From Draconibacterium orientale (lineage in GTDB: Bacteria > Bacteroidota > Bacteroidia > Bacteroidales > UBA12170), in NCBI GenBank assembly GCA_020718315.1, contig DYSK01000112.1:1-6598 (forward strand): DNA of 6,598 nt, read 5' to 3'. A program made the position numbers and the translations under genes. Under the pieces are notes generated by a model, which ran no database searches, was not told where the DNA came from, and saw nothing but the letters and a program-made list of their open reading frames with translations. Positions 1 through 6,578 of the stretch are shown in pieces; the stretch's first letter is position 1, and each line of letters starts with the position of its first letter.

Positions 1-52
1 TCACGGCACTAGATCCTAAGTCTAGCGCGGCTACCAATTACGCCACATCCGC
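1..52 (-). tRNA. tRNA-Leu (anticodon UAG), 3' part cut off by window edge
   Basis: Read on the minus strand, the 5' acceptor strand GCGGATG (46-52) is followed by a D-arm with the usual AATTGGTAG loop. Next comes an anticodon arm whose five-base stem strands CTAGA and TCTAG flank the loop CTTAGGA, giving anticodon UAG (plus-strand positions 16-18), which reads CUA leucine codons. The bases after the anticodon stem (GTGCCGTGA) look like the start of the long variable arm of class II tRNAs, as expected for leucine. The rest of the variable arm, the T-arm and the 3' acceptor strand lie outside the window. The identity follows from the anticodon plus the class II layout. Further tRNAs may follow downstream on the same transcript, but this cannot be seen. 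Confidence 0.93.
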
Positions 53-68
53 AATTGTTTTGGCGTTG

Positions 69-98
69 CAAATATACAAACATTTTATTACGCCGAAA
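69..98 (-). promoter_or_regulatory. Candidate promoter for tRNA-Leu
   Basis: On the minus strand, TATATTTG (plus positions 69-76) matches the Bacteroidota -7 element TAnnTTTG exactly. It lies 16 nt upstream of the tRNA 5' end at 52, so a start of transcription near 62 would leave a leader of about 10 nt. About 19 nt further upstream, the -33 region reads TTTCGG (plus 93-98), which is only a partial match to TTTG. The -7 box supports independent transcription of the tRNA; the -33 box is weak. Confidence 0.5.
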
Positions 99-146
99 TA
101 TTTTTTTCAATTTCTTAAGCAGAATAAAATCGAAAGATCTTAACTG

Positions 147-1250
147 TTAAAAGCCAATGAGCAAGCCCAGCCCTCCGGCTATTAAACCAACCAAAATGTT
201 GATTGCTTTCATTACAAAGAAACTCTTTCGCGATTCGGCCAATAAAGGCAAAGCGCCATGACCATCTTGAACAATTGAGCTTGCCAATAAAATGCTAAAA
301 GGGATATATCCTTGAAAAAACAAAATGACAAAAACCAAATGTGGTCCGGATTCAGGAATAACTCCAATCAAAACAGCAAGTGCTAATACAAACCACAAAT
401 TATCCGAAATCCAATTCTTCACATCCAAATACTGATCGAAAGAAGTAACTAACAAAAGCGCACCAAATGTCCACAAGAAGATCTTTAGAAAATGCTTTTT
501 AATCACATGACCCCAAAGGTGTTCTTCCAAAAAATGCTCGCTTGCAAAAAGAAATATGATAAGTGCACTCAGCGAAATCAAGATAAATGTAGCTTTTCCC
601 CAATCAAAATGATGTTGGCCTTCATCAAAAGCCGATTTATGCAATTGTCCGTCTATCATACTAAAAGTGCTATGATTGTCGCCTAAAGCACCCGAAAGCA
701 ATGCAAACAGAAACAAGACAACTCCGCCAATTAAAAGGGCACGTGTGAATGTAATGTTTCGGAGATTTTGCCAAATATTTTCAATTCTCAGCGACACTTT
801 ATCCGCTTCATGATCATGAATAACCATGTGACCGGGAGGTATGCAGAAGAAATCAAATCGTTTGCCAAACAACATCAACAGCCAGCCCACAAAAATGGCA
901 ATAAAGAAGATTATAAGATGAAGCAACAATGCCACTTTGGGCATAATAGAAAACATGACAAATGCCTCGTCACCCGAAGTAGCAATCATTACCGTTACCA
1001 AAGCGGCAAACTTCACAATTCCGTGAGCATAAAGCGAAACAACCGTGAATGTACCCAAACAGCCGGGAATGATACCCATAAATGCGGCAAAAATCAATTG
1101 CAAAAAAGGAGAATCTTTTAGCCGCTTTGCCCAATTTCCTTTTGATTTAACATTGAGAAATTCGATAATCAACATGGTAACCAGCACAAAACTGGTAATC
1201 ATAATCGATTGCTTAAATATTGGTATCAGATTTGAAATAAGGATTTCCAT
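147..1250 (-). CDS. Putative manganese/heavy-metal transporter, ArsP_2-like 10-TM membrane protein
   Basis: A 367-residue, strongly hydrophobic inner-membrane protein with about ten predicted membrane spans. It resembles the family described as putative 10-TM heavy-metal exporters (ArsP_2), often named putative manganese transporter in Bacteroidota; this is recall of family character, and the substrate is not proven. Two halves share a pattern. Residues 58-128 carry MGIIPGCLGTF followed by SGDEAFVMF (92-100), and residues 295-365 carry IGVIPESGPHLVF followed by QDGHGALPLL (328-337). This suggests an internal duplication with paired Pro/Gly breaks and acidic residues in the membrane. A loop rich in His and acidic residues (GHMVIHDHEADK, 140-151) and an HH pair at 213-214 could bind metal ions. 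The ATG at 1248-1250 has an AT-rich leader without a Shine-Dalgarno sequence, normal for this phylum. It lies 87 nt downstream of the Nramp gene on the same strand, so it is probably co-transcribed and likely works in the same metal economy. No clear GC-rich terminator follows the stop codon. The family call is fairly sure; manganese and the direction of transport are inferred. Confidence 0.75.
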   Translation of the reverse strand: MEILISNLIPIFKQSIMITSFVLVTMLIIEFLNVKSKGNWAKRLKDSPFLQLIFAAFMGIIPGCLGTFTVVSLYAHGIVKFAALVTVMIATSGDEAFVMFSIMPKVALLLHLIIFFIAIFVGWLLMLFGKRFDFFCIPPGHMVIHDHEADKVSLRIENIWQNLRNITFTRALLIGGVVLFLFALLSGALGDNHSTFSMIDGQLHKSAFDEGQHHFDWGKATFILISLSALIIFLFASEHFLEEHLWGHVIKKHFLKIFLWTFGALLLVTSFDQYLDVKNWISDNLWFVLALAVLIGVIPESGPHLVFVILFFQGYIPFSILLASSIVQDGHGALPLLAESRKSFFVMKAINILVGLIAGGLGLLIGF

Positions 1251-1337
1251 GACGGCAAAATTAATTTAAAACGAATCTCAAAATTTTAACTTGACTAAAA
1301 TACCTAAAAATAGTGATTCTGTACGATTCGTCCATTT

Positions 1338-2576
1338 TTAAAATCTCCATATCAAATAAAAAATACTGAATAGACTTAAAAACAAAATACCTAACCATGC
1401 ATAAATTAGAAGCCATTTTTTTGGCCTAGCTTCAACAGGGAATTGAGGATGTGTAACGGCTTTGTAATTCAGAACAGCCAGAATTGGTGCCGATACAAAG
1501 GAAATGGTTGTGGCCAAATCGACCATAAAACGCATCGATTGACTAAAGTAAACTAAAATGGCTAAAGTGCCTCCAATTGTTACAATCATCCAGAAAGAAT
1601 ACGGAAAAAGACTTGTCTTTTTTTTTGGTTTTAAAGCCGGAAATAAAATTTCAGTTGCAGGTTGCAAAACGCGCGGATAAGCATCCAAAACAGTGATGGT
1701 TGTAGAAAACAGAGTAGTTAAAGCCGCAATGGCAATAATCCAATACGCCCAGTTTCCGAGTGAAGAGGTGTACATATCAATAAGCTGAGCAGCAAATTCA
1801 CCCCCTTTTGCCGAAAACTGTTGTCCACTACCATTCATCACAAAAGCGCCTAAAGCTACAAAACCTCCCGCCAGAATGGCCGTACCAATGTAGCCAAAGT
1901 TGAAATCGAAGAGTGATTCTTTCAAACTTTCCTTACGACCGCTCTCTTTCCTTTTTGCCACAGTCCATGTGGAATGCCAAGTGGATAAATCAATCGGGGC
2001 TGGCATCCATCCCACCAATGCAATTAAAAATGCAATATCTACTGCATTAAACCAATCAAAAGAACCGGACTCACGAGGACTTAAATCAAAAGCTGAAATG
2101 ACTGCAATTATTGTGGTGATTGTTAGGGTAATAATAATGACTTTTATCATTTTATCCAACGCAGAAAACTTGCCGCTCAATAAAACAAACATGGTAAATA
2201 TCAAGATGATGGCCGCTATTGCATTAGAATTAAACGTGATTCCAAAAATATTCCCAAACAATGCTGCAGTAACCACCGTAACTGCAGCCTGTAAAATAAA
2301 CATTGTACTCACTGTAAGCAGAACAAAAATCCACACTGCCCACTTTCCAATCTTTCGATAGCCTTCAATCAGAGAGTTTCCGGTAGCTGTAGCATAGCGA
2401 GGTGCAAATTCGAAAAAAGGATATTTGATCACATTGGCGGCTATTACAACCCAGAGCAATTCAAAACCATAACTTGCTCCTGCTCTGGTAGATTGTACCA
2501 GATGAGATACGCCAACAGCGGCTCCGGCATACAGCAATCCCGGGCCTAAAGTTCTTAATAATGTTCTAAAATTCAT
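1338..2576 (-). CDS. Nramp-family divalent metal transporter with non-canonical metal-site motifs
   Basis: A 412-residue integral membrane protein of the normal Nramp length, with about eleven hydrophobic spans. It starts with the family pattern GPGLLYAG (11-18) and continues with AGASYGFELLWVV (32-44). Nramp proteins are LeuT-fold carriers that usually import Mn2+ or Fe2+ with protons. In classical members TM1 carries DPGN and TM6 carries MPHN. An ungapped reading from GPG places GVSH (22-25) where DPGN should be, and TM6 reads GWMPAPIDLS (189-198), keeping Met-Pro but losing His-Asn. The conserved FDFNFGYIGTAIL stretch (223-235) follows TM6. I recall GVSHLVQSTRAG-type TM1 sequences as common in Bacteroidota Nramp homologues, so this looks like a distinct subgroup rather than a damaged gene. 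The ATG at 2574-2576 begins 27 nt after the dnaX stop, so the gene probably shares the dnaX transcript. There is no sign of frameshift. The substrate cannot be assigned from sequence. Confidence 0.85.
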   Translation of the reverse strand: MNFRTLLRTLGPGLLYAGAAVGVSHLVQSTRAGASYGFELLWVVIAANVIKYPFFEFAPRYATATGNSLIEGYRKIGKWAVWIFVLLTVSTMFILQAAVTVVTAALFGNIFGITFNSNAIAAIILIFTMFVLLSGKFSALDKMIKVIIITLTITTIIAVISAFDLSPRESGSFDWFNAVDIAFLIALVGWMPAPIDLSTWHSTWTVAKRKESGRKESLKESLFDFNFGYIGTAILAGGFVALGAFVMNGSGQQFSAKGGEFAAQLIDMYTSSLGNWAYWIIAIAALTTLFSTTITVLDAYPRVLQPATEILFPALKPKKKTSLFPYSFWMIVTIGGTLAILVYFSQSMRFMVDLATTISFVSAPILAVLNYKAVTHPQFPVEARPKKWLLIYAWLGILFLSLFSIFYLIWRF

Positions 2577-2603
2577 CTTTTACCAGATTTTAGGGCTTCC
2601 AAC

Positions 2604-4406
2604 TTAAAAATCCAACTCTAAACTCAAATTATTGCTTAATTTTTTCAAATTTGGATTTTTCGATTCCATCGCGTTGTATTTATCAGACGGACTCATGTAT
2701 TTTGTAGTATTCGAATTCTCGATGATTCGAATTTCACTCTTCAACTTATAATTATTCAGGCGTATCCGTAACTGCTTAACCAAATCGAACAGCACTTCAT
2801 TCAATGCCATCTTTTGCGCTTCATTATATACCTGAAGTTCAATTACAAATCCATCTTTTACTGTGGCCCTATTGCTTTTCAAAGTAGCATAAAGACTCGG
2901 TTGTGTTTTAATATTTTCCAAAAAATTGTCGAAAACTTGATCTACGTCTTCTTGGGAATATTCGTCAGCAATATTTTCTTTCCCCAACATGTAAGCATCT
3001 GGATTGCCGAGTTCGTCGGTAGTATCATCCCCTGTTTTCAACGAAATGCCCAAGCCTAAGCCTTTTGGTATTTTCTGAACCCGAATGGGTTGAGAATGAA
3101 CAATAGGGACAGGCTCTGCTACTTTATCTTCAAGTTCCGTTTTGGGCTCCATCTGCTTCTCATCGCGTGTTTCCTCCCCTTGATATGTTGGAGGCGCAAC
3201 AATTTTTTCGATTGGAGCTTGTTCGGCAATCTCTTGAACATTTTTCTTTTTAATTGGCATGGCTGGAATTTCTTCCTTCTCAATCGATTCAAAAGTTCCA
3301 TTTGCCATAGCAACCATTTGCATAAGGGCAATTTCGATCAATAAACGCTTATTGTTGCTTGTTTTGTAATGAATATCCGATTGTGTATTCAGATCCAAAG
3401 CTTTCAGCAAAAATGCCGATGAAAATTTTCTTGCATTTTCGAGATATCGATCCCGAATAGCAGCAGAGGTTTCCATCAACGAAATAGTTTGCGGATCGCT
3501 ACTAATTAATAAATTTCGCAAATGTTCGCCCAACCCAATGATAAAATGCTGTCCATCGAATCCGTTTTCGAAAATCTCATTTAAGATGAGCAACACAGAA
3601 GTTATATTCTTATTGTAAAACTGATCTGTTATCTGAAAAAAGTAATCGTGGTCAAGAACATGCAAATTTTCGACCACACTTTGATAGCTTACATGGCCGG
3701 AACTAAAACTGACCAATTGGTCAAAAATTGAAAGCGCATCACGCATGGCTCCATCCGCTTTTTGTGCGATAAGATGCAAAGCGGCCTCTTCAGTAACCAC
3801 GTTTTCCTTTTCAGCTACATAAGCAAGATAGGAAGCAATGTCGGAAATGCTTATTCGTTTAAAATCGTAAACCTGACAACGCGATAGAATGGTAGGGATA
3901 ATTTTATGTTTTTCGGTGGTCGCCAAGATAAACTTCACATAAGCGGGCGGCTCCTCCAATGTTTTCAAAAAAGCATTGAAAGCGGCCTGGGAAAGCATGT
4001 GAACCTCATCAATGATGTAAACTTTGAACTTTCCTACTTGAGGCGGAATTCGCACCTGATCAACCAATCGGCGGATATCGTCAACAGAATTGTTTGAGGC
4101 GGCGTCTAATTCCATAATATTAAATGAAGCATTCTCGCTAAACGAACGGCACGATTCACACACATTGCAAGGTTCAATCATATCTGGATTGTTCTCCAAA
4201 TCGATGTTCATACAATTGATGGTCTTGGCAAAAATTCTTGCCGATGTTGTTTTTCCAACACCTCTAGGTCCGGTAAATAAATAAGCCTGTGCCAAATGAT
4301 GATTTCGAATGGCATTTTTTAAAGTATTGGTAATCGCCTTTTGTCCAACCACCGAATCAAAAGTAGAAGGTCTGTATTTTCGTGCCGAAACGATAAAATT
4401 TTCCAT
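2604..4406 (-). CDS. dnaX: DNA polymerase III subunit gamma/tau
   Basis: A 600-residue clamp-loader ATPase of the replisome: with delta and delta' it loads the beta sliding clamp, and its C-terminal part links to the polymerase. It opens with the typical MENFIVSARKYRPSTF. It shows Walker A GPRGVGKT (46-53), the zinc-binding cysteines C65, C80, C83 and C86, Walker B IIDEVH (131-136), sensor 1 ILATTE (160-165), the SRC arginine-finger motif (175-177) and sensor 2 GAMRDALS (219-226). The collar domain follows to about residue 370. Then comes a charged, low-complexity linker (about 370-445) rich in Lys, Glu and Pro, and a C-terminal region (about 480-600) of the Bacteroidota tau type. The reading frame extends upstream to a TTG at 4422-4424. 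I chose the ATG at 4404-4406 because it gives the conserved N-terminus and TTG is a poor start. It is first in a minus-strand run with the Nramp gene and divergent from moeA. No convincing frameshift site for a separate gamma form was found. Confidence 0.96.
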   Translation of the reverse strand: MENFIVSARKYRPSTFDSVVGQKAITNTLKNAIRNHHLAQAYLFTGPRGVGKTTSARIFAKTINCMNIDLENNPDMIEPCNVCESCRSFSENASFNIMELDAASNNSVDDIRRLVDQVRIPPQVGKFKVYIIDEVHMLSQAAFNAFLKTLEEPPAYVKFILATTEKHKIIPTILSRCQVYDFKRISISDIASYLAYVAEKENVVTEEAALHLIAQKADGAMRDALSIFDQLVSFSSGHVSYQSVVENLHVLDHDYFFQITDQFYNKNITSVLLILNEIFENGFDGQHFIIGLGEHLRNLLISSDPQTISLMETSAAIRDRYLENARKFSSAFLLKALDLNTQSDIHYKTSNNKRLLIEIALMQMVAMANGTFESIEKEEIPAMPIKKKNVQEIAEQAPIEKIVAPPTYQGEETRDEKQMEPKTELEDKVAEPVPIVHSQPIRVQKIPKGLGLGISLKTGDDTTDELGNPDAYMLGKENIADEYSQEDVDQVFDNFLENIKTQPSLYATLKSNRATVKDGFVIELQVYNEAQKMALNEVLFDLVKQLRIRLNNYKLKSEIRIIENSNTTKYMSPSDKYNAMESKNPNLKKLSNNLSLELDF

Positions 4407-4437
4407 AAAATCTATTGAATCCAATTAAAATAATCTT

Positions 4438-4445
4438 CAAAAATA
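4438..4445 (-). promoter_or_regulatory. Candidate -7 element for dnaX
   Basis: On the minus strand TATTTTTG matches the Bacteroidota -7 consensus TAnnTTTG. It lies 31 nt upstream of the dnaX ATG, which would give a 5' leader of roughly 25 nt. At the expected -33 position, around 4464-4469, there is no TTTG on the minus strand, only a loosely similar GTTCAAG. The call rests on the -7 box and the position in the divergent intergenic region. Confidence 0.4.
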
Positions 4446-4522
4446 AGAAAAATTAGGCATTCTACTTGAACCTATCTAAAATATAGCTCATCAAACCGGC
4501 ATAATTATTTAAGACAAATGCG

Positions 4523-4542
4523 ATATGTTAAAAAAAACATAT
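4523..4542. repeat. Inverted repeat upstream of the moeA promoter, possible operator
   Basis: ATATGTT (4523-4529) and AACATAT (4536-4542) form a perfect 7-bp inverted repeat separated by six A residues. Its inner part, TGTT-N6-AACA, has the half-site spacing of Crp/Fnr-family dyads. The element is flanked by a direct repeat of TGCGAT (4519-4524 and 4547-4552). Its centre lies about 61 nt upstream of the transcription start predicted for moeA. No regulator is encoded nearby, so an operator role is an inference; an AT-rich palindrome of this size can also arise by chance. Confidence 0.4.
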
Positions 4543-4558
4543 TGATTGCGATTCTATT

Positions 4559-4588
4559 TTTGTACTAAGCGAGATATCTCTACTTTTG
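4559..4588 (+). promoter_or_regulatory. Promoter of moeA-moaA operon (Bacteroidota type)
   Basis: TTTG (4559-4562), an 18-nt spacer and TACTTTTG (4581-4588) match the TTTG/TAnnTTTG promoter consensus of the Bacteroidota primary sigma factor in both boxes with close to the normal spacing. A start of transcription near 4594 leaves a short leader of about 15 nt before the moeA ATG at 4609. Because this promoter lies inside the longer reading frame that opens with TTG at 4546, it argues that the longer start is not used. Confidence 0.7.
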
Positions 4589-4608
4589 TATTCAAAATTT
4601 TAATAGCA

Positions 4609-5781
4609 ATGGTTACACAGGAAGTCGCGAAGGAAATAATTGATCAGTCTGTTTTTCTGTTGGACACGGAAGATATTCCAATTCAAAATTGTCTCGGAAG
4701 AGTATTGGCCGAAAATGTGTATTCGGATATGGATATGCCTCCTTTCAACAAATCGGCTGTAGATGGCTATGCTTGTCGAAAACAAGATTTAGCCAATGAT
4801 TTGGAGCTTTTGGAGATGATTCCGGCAGGAAAAGCCCCCACTCTTCCAATTGGTTTAAATCAATGCTCCCAAATCATGACTGGAGCACCCATACCTGAGG
4901 GCGCCGACACAATTGTAATGATTGAACATACGCAAATAATTGAAGGGAAAATCCGATTTATTCACGAAAAAACCGCTTCAAATATTTGCGCAATTGGTGA
5001 AGACCTAAAAGCCTCCGATTTGGTTTTAAAAATTGGGGCTTTGATAAAAACTCCGCAAATCCCCGTATTGGCTTCGGTGGGCAAAACGATTGTCAAGGTA
5101 TATCGGCTGCCCAAAGTGGCCGTAATTTCTACCGGCGATGAGTTGGTTGAACCCGATGTAAAGCCACAAACAGCCCAAATTCGAAATACAAATGCAATGC
5201 AAATTATGGCCCAACTGAGCCAACTTGGAATTGCGGGTCGCTATATTGGCATTGCCAAAGACTCGCCCGAATCGACACGCCAAATGTTGGAAGAAGGTTT
5301 AAAAGAAAGCGATATCATTTTGCTTTCAGGTGGCGTTTCGATGGGTGAATTTGATTTTGTCCCTTCCATTTTGGAAGAAAACGGCATCCGTATTTTGTTC
5401 CGAAGTATTGCCGTTCAGCCGGGAAGGCCGACCGTTTTTGGAAAAAAAGAAAAACAGTTCTTTTTCGGACTTCCAGGCAATCCGGTTTCCTCTTTCGTCC
5501 AATTTGAATTATTGGTAAAACCGTTTCTTTACGCATTGATGGGACACTACTTTCGGCCTACTCCCCTAAAAATGCCCATTGGAATTGATTTTAGCCGCAA
5601 AAATACGAAACGAAAATCTTATTTTCCCGTCTATTTTAGTGATTCGGGAGAAGTAATTCCTGTCGACTACAATGGCTCGGCACATATTCATTCCTATGTT
5701 CAGGCAGATGGAATGATAGCTCTTCAGATTGGCGAAAGCACATTAAAAAAAGGAACACTGATTGATGTACGACAGATTTAA
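4609..5781 (+). CDS. moeA: Molybdopterin molybdenumtransferase MoeA
   Basis: A 390-residue cytoplasmic enzyme of the usual MoeA length (about 400). It inserts molybdate into adenylylated molybdopterin, releasing AMP and giving active molybdenum cofactor. Family motifs in order are MPPFNKSAVDGYA (43-55), whose Asp52 is in the conserved substrate-site segment; IMTGAPIPEGADTIV (89-103); the MPT-binding-domain signature VAVISTGDELV (170-180); LLSGGVSMGEFDF (238-250); the PGRPTVFG stretch (271-278); and GLPGNPVSSFVQFE (287-300). The beta-barrel C-terminal domain runs from about 315 to the end. The ATG at 4609 fits the family N-terminus (VTQEVAKEII) and lies just after a good promoter. The frame stays open back to a TTG at 4546, which would add 21 residues unlike MoeA. 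No gephyrin-like fusion to a MogA domain is present. It is the first gene of a Moco operon and overlaps moaA by 17 nt. Confidence 0.95.
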   Translation: MVTQEVAKEIIDQSVFLLDTEDIPIQNCLGRVLAENVYSDMDMPPFNKSAVDGYACRKQDLANDLELLEMIPAGKAPTLPIGLNQCSQIMTGAPIPEGADTIVMIEHTQIIEGKIRFIHEKTASNICAIGEDLKASDLVLKIGALIKTPQIPVLASVGKTIVKVYRLPKVAVISTGDELVEPDVKPQTAQIRNTNAMQIMAQLSQLGIAGRYIGIAKDSPESTRQMLEEGLKESDIILLSGGVSMGEFDFVPSILEENGIRILFRSIAVQPGRPTVFGKKEKQFFFGLPGNPVSSFVQFELLVKPFLYALMGHYFRPTPLKMPIGIDFSRKNTKRKSYFPVYFSDSGEVIPVDYNGSAHIHSYVQADGMIALQIGESTLKKGTLIDVRQI

Positions 5782-6565
5782 CCGAAAAATTAACTATTTA
5801 AGAATCTCTGTAACGGATCGCTGCAACCTCCGTTGTGTATATTGTATGCCTGCCGAAGGAGTACCATTGATGCCTCACAATCATATACTTAGTTTTGAAG
5901 AAATTGTTGATTTCACAAAAAATGCGGTTGCTGATGGAGTTGATAAAGTTCGAATTACGGGTGGTGAGCCATTGGTTCGTCATGATATCGTTGAATTGGT
6001 AAAGAAACTTGCTGCCATTGAAGGAATAAAGGATTTATCCATGACCACCAATGGCACTCTATTGCCAAAATATGCCAAACAACTAAAAGATGCAGGTTTG
6101 ATGCGCGTGAACATCAGTTTAGACAGCATGAACCCACAAAGATTTAGGGAAATTACCAGAGTTGGAAACCTGGAAGATGTTTTGGCTGGGATCGCAGCAG
6201 CAAAAGAAGCTAAACTTTTCCCTATAAAAATAAATTGTGTTATAAAAAAATCAAACCTTGAACCTGACGCCGTTTCTGTGGCCGAATTTTGTGCTGCCAA
6301 TCAGCTCGAAATAAGATATATCCACGAAATGGATTTAGAATCGGGCTCATTCTCGAAAGTTGAAGGCGGTGATGGTGGCGATTGCAAGAATTGCAATCGG
6401 CTACGCTTGACCGCAAACGGGGATGTGATGCCTTGTTTGTTTTCCGAAATTGCTTTTAATGTAAGAACATTGGGAACGAAGCAATCCATAGAGCAGAGTC
6501 TAAAAAACAAGCCAAGAAGCGGAACGAGCAACCATTCCGGGCGATTTAATTCGATTGGAGGATAA
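5765..6565 (+). CDS. moaA: GTP 3',8-cyclase MoaA, compact form (radical SAM)
   Basis: A 266-residue radical S-adenosylmethionine protein that should convert GTP to 3',8-cyclo-GTP, the first step of molybdenum cofactor synthesis. The N-terminal CNLRCVYC motif (C20, C24, C27) binds the SAM cluster, and TGGEP (65-69) and MTTNGTLL (93-100) are standard radical SAM core motifs. At the C-terminus CKNCNRLRLTANGDVMPC (C207, C210, C224) is the CX2CX13C motif of the second cluster that binds GTP. The RLR arginines are kept, and the chain ends in Gly-Gly like functional MoaA. It is clearly shorter than the usual 320-340 residues because the segment between IRYIHEMDL (183-191) and the second cluster is only about 15 residues, GGDGG-containing, instead of about 60-70. 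The ATG at 5765 lies in a different frame inside moeA, 17 nt before the end of its stop codon. A weak AGGA sits 10 nt upstream, and a TTG directly precedes the ATG. Coupled translation with moeA is likely. Identity as MoaA is strong; full activity of the short form is inferred. Confidence 0.9.
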   Translation: MYDRFNRKINYLRISVTDRCNLRCVYCMPAEGVPLMPHNHILSFEEIVDFTKNAVADGVDKVRITGGEPLVRHDIVELVKKLAAIEGIKDLSMTTNGTLLPKYAKQLKDAGLMRVNISLDSMNPQRFREITRVGNLEDVLAGIAAAKEAKLFPIKINCVIKKSNLEPDAVSVAEFCAANQLEIRYIHEMDLESGSFSKVEGGDGGDCKNCNRLRLTANGDVMPCLFSEIAFNVRTLGTKQSIEQSLKNKPRSGTSNHSGRFNSIGG

Positions 6566-6578
6566 TTTTTTTCTAAAA

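Noticed and set aside
134..150. Small palindromes (AAGATCTT, TTAACTGTTAA) near the end of the exporter-like gene as a terminator
   Set aside because: Short AT-rich palindromes with no stable GC stem; no convincing intrinsic terminator can be called.
1271..1331. Inverted repeat ACGAATC / GATTCGT in the gap between the two transporter genes as a terminator or operator
   Set aside because: Only 7 bp with a spacer of nearly 50 nt and no T-run after the stem. This is expected by chance in AT-rich DNA.
1900..2361. 153-codon plus-strand frame opposite the Nramp gene
   Set aside because: It lies wholly antisense to a well-supported membrane protein gene. Its translation has no recognisable motif and no promoter or leader supports it.
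3230..3270. A-rich run in dnaX (ATT AAA AAG AAA AAT) as a programmed frameshift or slippage site for a gamma form
   Set aside because: The in-frame heptamer is T AAA AAG, not the A AAA AAG used in E. coli. The A runs are only five long and interrupted by G, unlike the long run used for slippage in Thermus. I saw no obvious stimulatory hairpin.
3119..3331. Open minus-strand frame of about 70 codons inside dnaX
   Set aside because: It is a shifted frame of the Lys/Glu/Pro-rich linker, with a basic, low-complexity translation and no family features.
4546..4608. 21-residue N-terminal extension of MoeA from a TTG start
   Set aside because: The extension contains the predicted promoter, begins with TTG and does not resemble MoeA, whose family N-terminus begins at the ATG at 4609.
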